NCBI GenBank assembly: GCA_005884305.1
Contig: VAYL01000024.1
Coordinates: forward strand, 7,899-14,173
Length of the DNA: 6,275 nt
Source: Actinomycetota bacterium
GTDB taxonomy: Bacteria; Actinomycetota; Thermoleophilia; Solirubrobacterales; 70-9
Direction: 5' to 3'
Part shown: positions 4,789 through 6,275 of the stretch, in pieces
How positions within the stretch are numbered: position 1 is the first letter of the stretch
Layout: each line of letters starts with the position of its first letter
The notes under the pieces: model-generated
Databases searched by the model: none
The model's input: only the letters and a program-made list of their open reading frames with translations
What the model was told of the DNA's origin: nothing
Translations under genes and position numbers: made by a program

Positions 4789-6275
4789 TGCTCTCCCGCG
4801 CCGACGCCCTCGAGGCTCTCAGCACGGACAGCTTCGACGTCGTCGTCATCGGTGGCGGGATCACGGGAGCGGGTGTGGCGCTCGACGCGGCATCCCGGGG
4901 CTACTCGGTGGCCTTGGTGGAGCGCGACGACTACGCCGTCGGCACCTCGAGCCGCTCGTCGAAGATGATCCACGGCGGCCTTCGCTACCTGCAGAACTTC
5001 GATCTCGGGCTCGTGCGCGAGGCGCTGCTGGAACGCCAGCTGATGGTTCAGCTTGCGCCGCATCTCGTCTATCCGACCCCGTTCCTCGTCCCGACGCTGG
5101 GCGAGGGTCGGCGTGATCGCAGGATCGGGATCGGGCTGAACATGTACGACGTCATGGCGACTACCCGCGTCGGGCAGGGCCGGCGTGAGCGCCAAGCGCG
5201 GGAGCGCCTACGGGAGCGGGAGCACCTTGAGGGGACGCCCGAGGAGGACTGGGCGCCGGACCGGCACCGCACGATCCCGGGCTCCGAGGCCGCGGAGCTC
5301 ATCCCCGCGCTCGCCGAACGCGACCCCAAGGAGGCATACCTCTTCTACGACTGTCAGACCGACGACGTCCGGCTGGTCCTCACGGTGCTCGGCGAGGCGC
5401 AGCGATTCGGCGCGGTGTTCGTGAACGGCGCGGAGGTCGTGGAGCTCCTGTCCGGAGGTGGCCGTGCGGCGGGGGTCGTCTGCACGGATGCCATGAGCGG
5501 CGAGCGCTTCGAGGTCCGTGCGTCCAACGTGGTGAACGCCACCGGCGTGTGGGCGGACCGGATCCGGCCCGAGGAGATCCTCGCCGAGGAGGAGGTGCCG
5601 CGGATCGCGCCAAGCCGGGGGACGCACGTCACGGTCTCCCAGGAGCTCCTGCCGCTCGAGCACGCCGCCTGCATCGTCCCGGCGGGCGAGGAGCGGACGA
5701 TCTTCGCGCTGCCGTGGTACGGGCGTGCGCTGATCGGAACCACCGACAACGACTACGAGGGCGACCTGAGGCATGTCGAGCCTGCGAGCGACGACATCGA
5801 GTACCTGCTGGAGGCGACGAACTCGTTCTTCGGGACCTCGATCGGCCCGGGCGACCTCACCGGTGCCTACGCCGGGGTGCGGCCGCTCATCTCCACCGGC
5901 GATCCGCGGAAGTCGGTGGACATCTCGCGCCGGGCGGAGCTCTACGAGACCTCCTCGGGCCTGCTGACGATCACGGGTGGAAAGCTCACCACCTGGCGCC
6001 GGATGGCCAAGCAGGTGGTGGACCGGATGGTGGAGCGCGAGGGGCGGCAGGCTCCGTGCCAGACCTCGGAGATCCCGCTCGGCATGCCGGCGTCCGACGA
6101 GGACCTCTCACCGCCGCATGGGCTCGACGAGGACGATTTGCCGGATGGATGGCGGGACCTGCTCGCGCTTCGCTACGGGCACGCGGCGCGCCACGTTCTG
6201 ACCCTCGCCGCGGCGCATCCGGAGCTCGCGCGCCCGATCGTCCCGGGCCAGCCCGATCTGCTTGCGGAGGCTGCG
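4788..6275 (+). CDS. glpD: FAD-dependent glycerol-3-phosphate dehydrogenase, 3' end missing
   Basis: The enzyme oxidises sn-glycerol 3-phosphate to dihydroxyacetone phosphate at the membrane and passes electrons through FAD to the quinone pool. The 496 visible residues read without interruption to the right edge. The FAD-binding motif VVVIGGGITGAGVALDAA is at 18-35, with the ribose-binding acid in VALVERDD (41-48). The GlpD hallmark TSSRSSKMIHGGLRYLQ is at 53-69, VNATGVWAD at 249-257, YAGVRPL at 361-367, and the second hallmark GGKLTTWRRMA at 397-407. The C-terminal DAO_C-type helical domain starts near 425 and is cut; the family runs to roughly 500-580 residues. A charged Arg/Glu-rich stretch (about 131-160) sits before the substrate-domain segment and looks longer than usual. 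Translation probably starts by coupling at TGATG, as no ribosome binding site is seen. GlpA-type enzymes are the alternative, but their extra C-terminal domain would lie beyond the window. Confidence 0.92.
   Translation, partial: MLSRADALEALSTDSFDVVVIGGGITGAGVALDAASRGYSVALVERDDYAVGTSSRSSKMIHGGLRYLQNFDLGLVREALLERQLMVQLAPHLVYPTPFLVPTLGEGRRDRRIGIGLNMYDVMATTRVGQGRRERQARERLREREHLEGTPEEDWAPDRHRTIPGSEAAELIPALAERDPKEAYLFYDCQTDDVRLVLTVLGEAQRFGAVFVNGAEVVELLSGGGRAAGVVCTDAMSGERFEVRASNVVNATGVWADRIRPEEILAEEEVPRIAPSRGTHVTVSQELLPLEHAACIVPAGEERTIFALPWYGRALIGTTDNDYEGDLRHVEPASDDIEYLLEATNSFFGTSIGPGDLTGAYAGVRPLISTGDPRKSVDISRRAELYETSSGLLTITGGKLTTWRRMAKQVVDRMVEREGRQAPCQTSEIPLGMPASDEDLSPPHGLDEDDLPDGWRDLLALRYGHAARHVLTLAAAHPELARPIVPGQPDLLAEAA

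Noticed and set aside
1..6275. tRNA, rRNA, CRISPR array, riboswitch, insertion sequence or attachment site
   Set aside because: Almost every base is in a recognised coding frame, and no structural RNA pattern, repeat-spacer array, transposase or terminal inverted repeat was seen.

Overview
The window is very GC-rich and densely coded. All five genes lie on the + strand and overlap or nearly touch. Base composition, arginine/alanine-rich proteins and family types suggest a high-GC Gram-positive, perhaps a deep-branching actinobacterium of the Thermoleophilia type. That placement is an inference from style, not from a marker gene.

Positions 3-4244 hold an energy-coupling factor (ECF) vitamin/metal uptake system. 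It consists of the 3' part of an EcfT membrane scaffold gene (cut by the left edge), a gene fusing both ECF ATPases in one 545-residue chain, and an unusual third gene of 636 residues. That third protein begins as a substrate-binding S-component. It then runs through a signal-peptide-like helix into a prenyltransferase/squalene-cyclase-type alpha/alpha-toroid repeat domain, a Ser/Gly/Pro-rich linker and a C-terminal membrane anchor. The genes overlap by 8 and 4 bases, so they are almost certainly translated together. Together they form a complete transporter (T + A-A' + S) with an exported capture domain fused to the S subunit.

The most interesting hypothesis is that this is a corrinoid (vitamin B12) scavenging ECF transporter. 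The toroid fold is the one used by the animal B12 binders intrinsic factor and transcobalamin, and the S-component resembles uncharacterised S-components that I associate with such genes. Nothing in the window proves the ligand.

Positions 4279-6275 hold a second, metabolic pair. A short nitroreductase-family flavoprotein gene ends in TGATG, which starts an FAD-dependent glycerol-3-phosphate dehydrogenase (GlpD type) cut by the right edge. Only 34 bases, with no visible terminator, separate this pair from the ECF genes, so read-through from the transporter operon is possible. I see no functional link between the two parts.

There is no non-coding stretch longer than 34 bases, and no RNA gene, CRISPR array, mobile element, riboswitch or clear promoter inside the window. 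The operon's promoter and any riboswitch must lie upstream of position 1.
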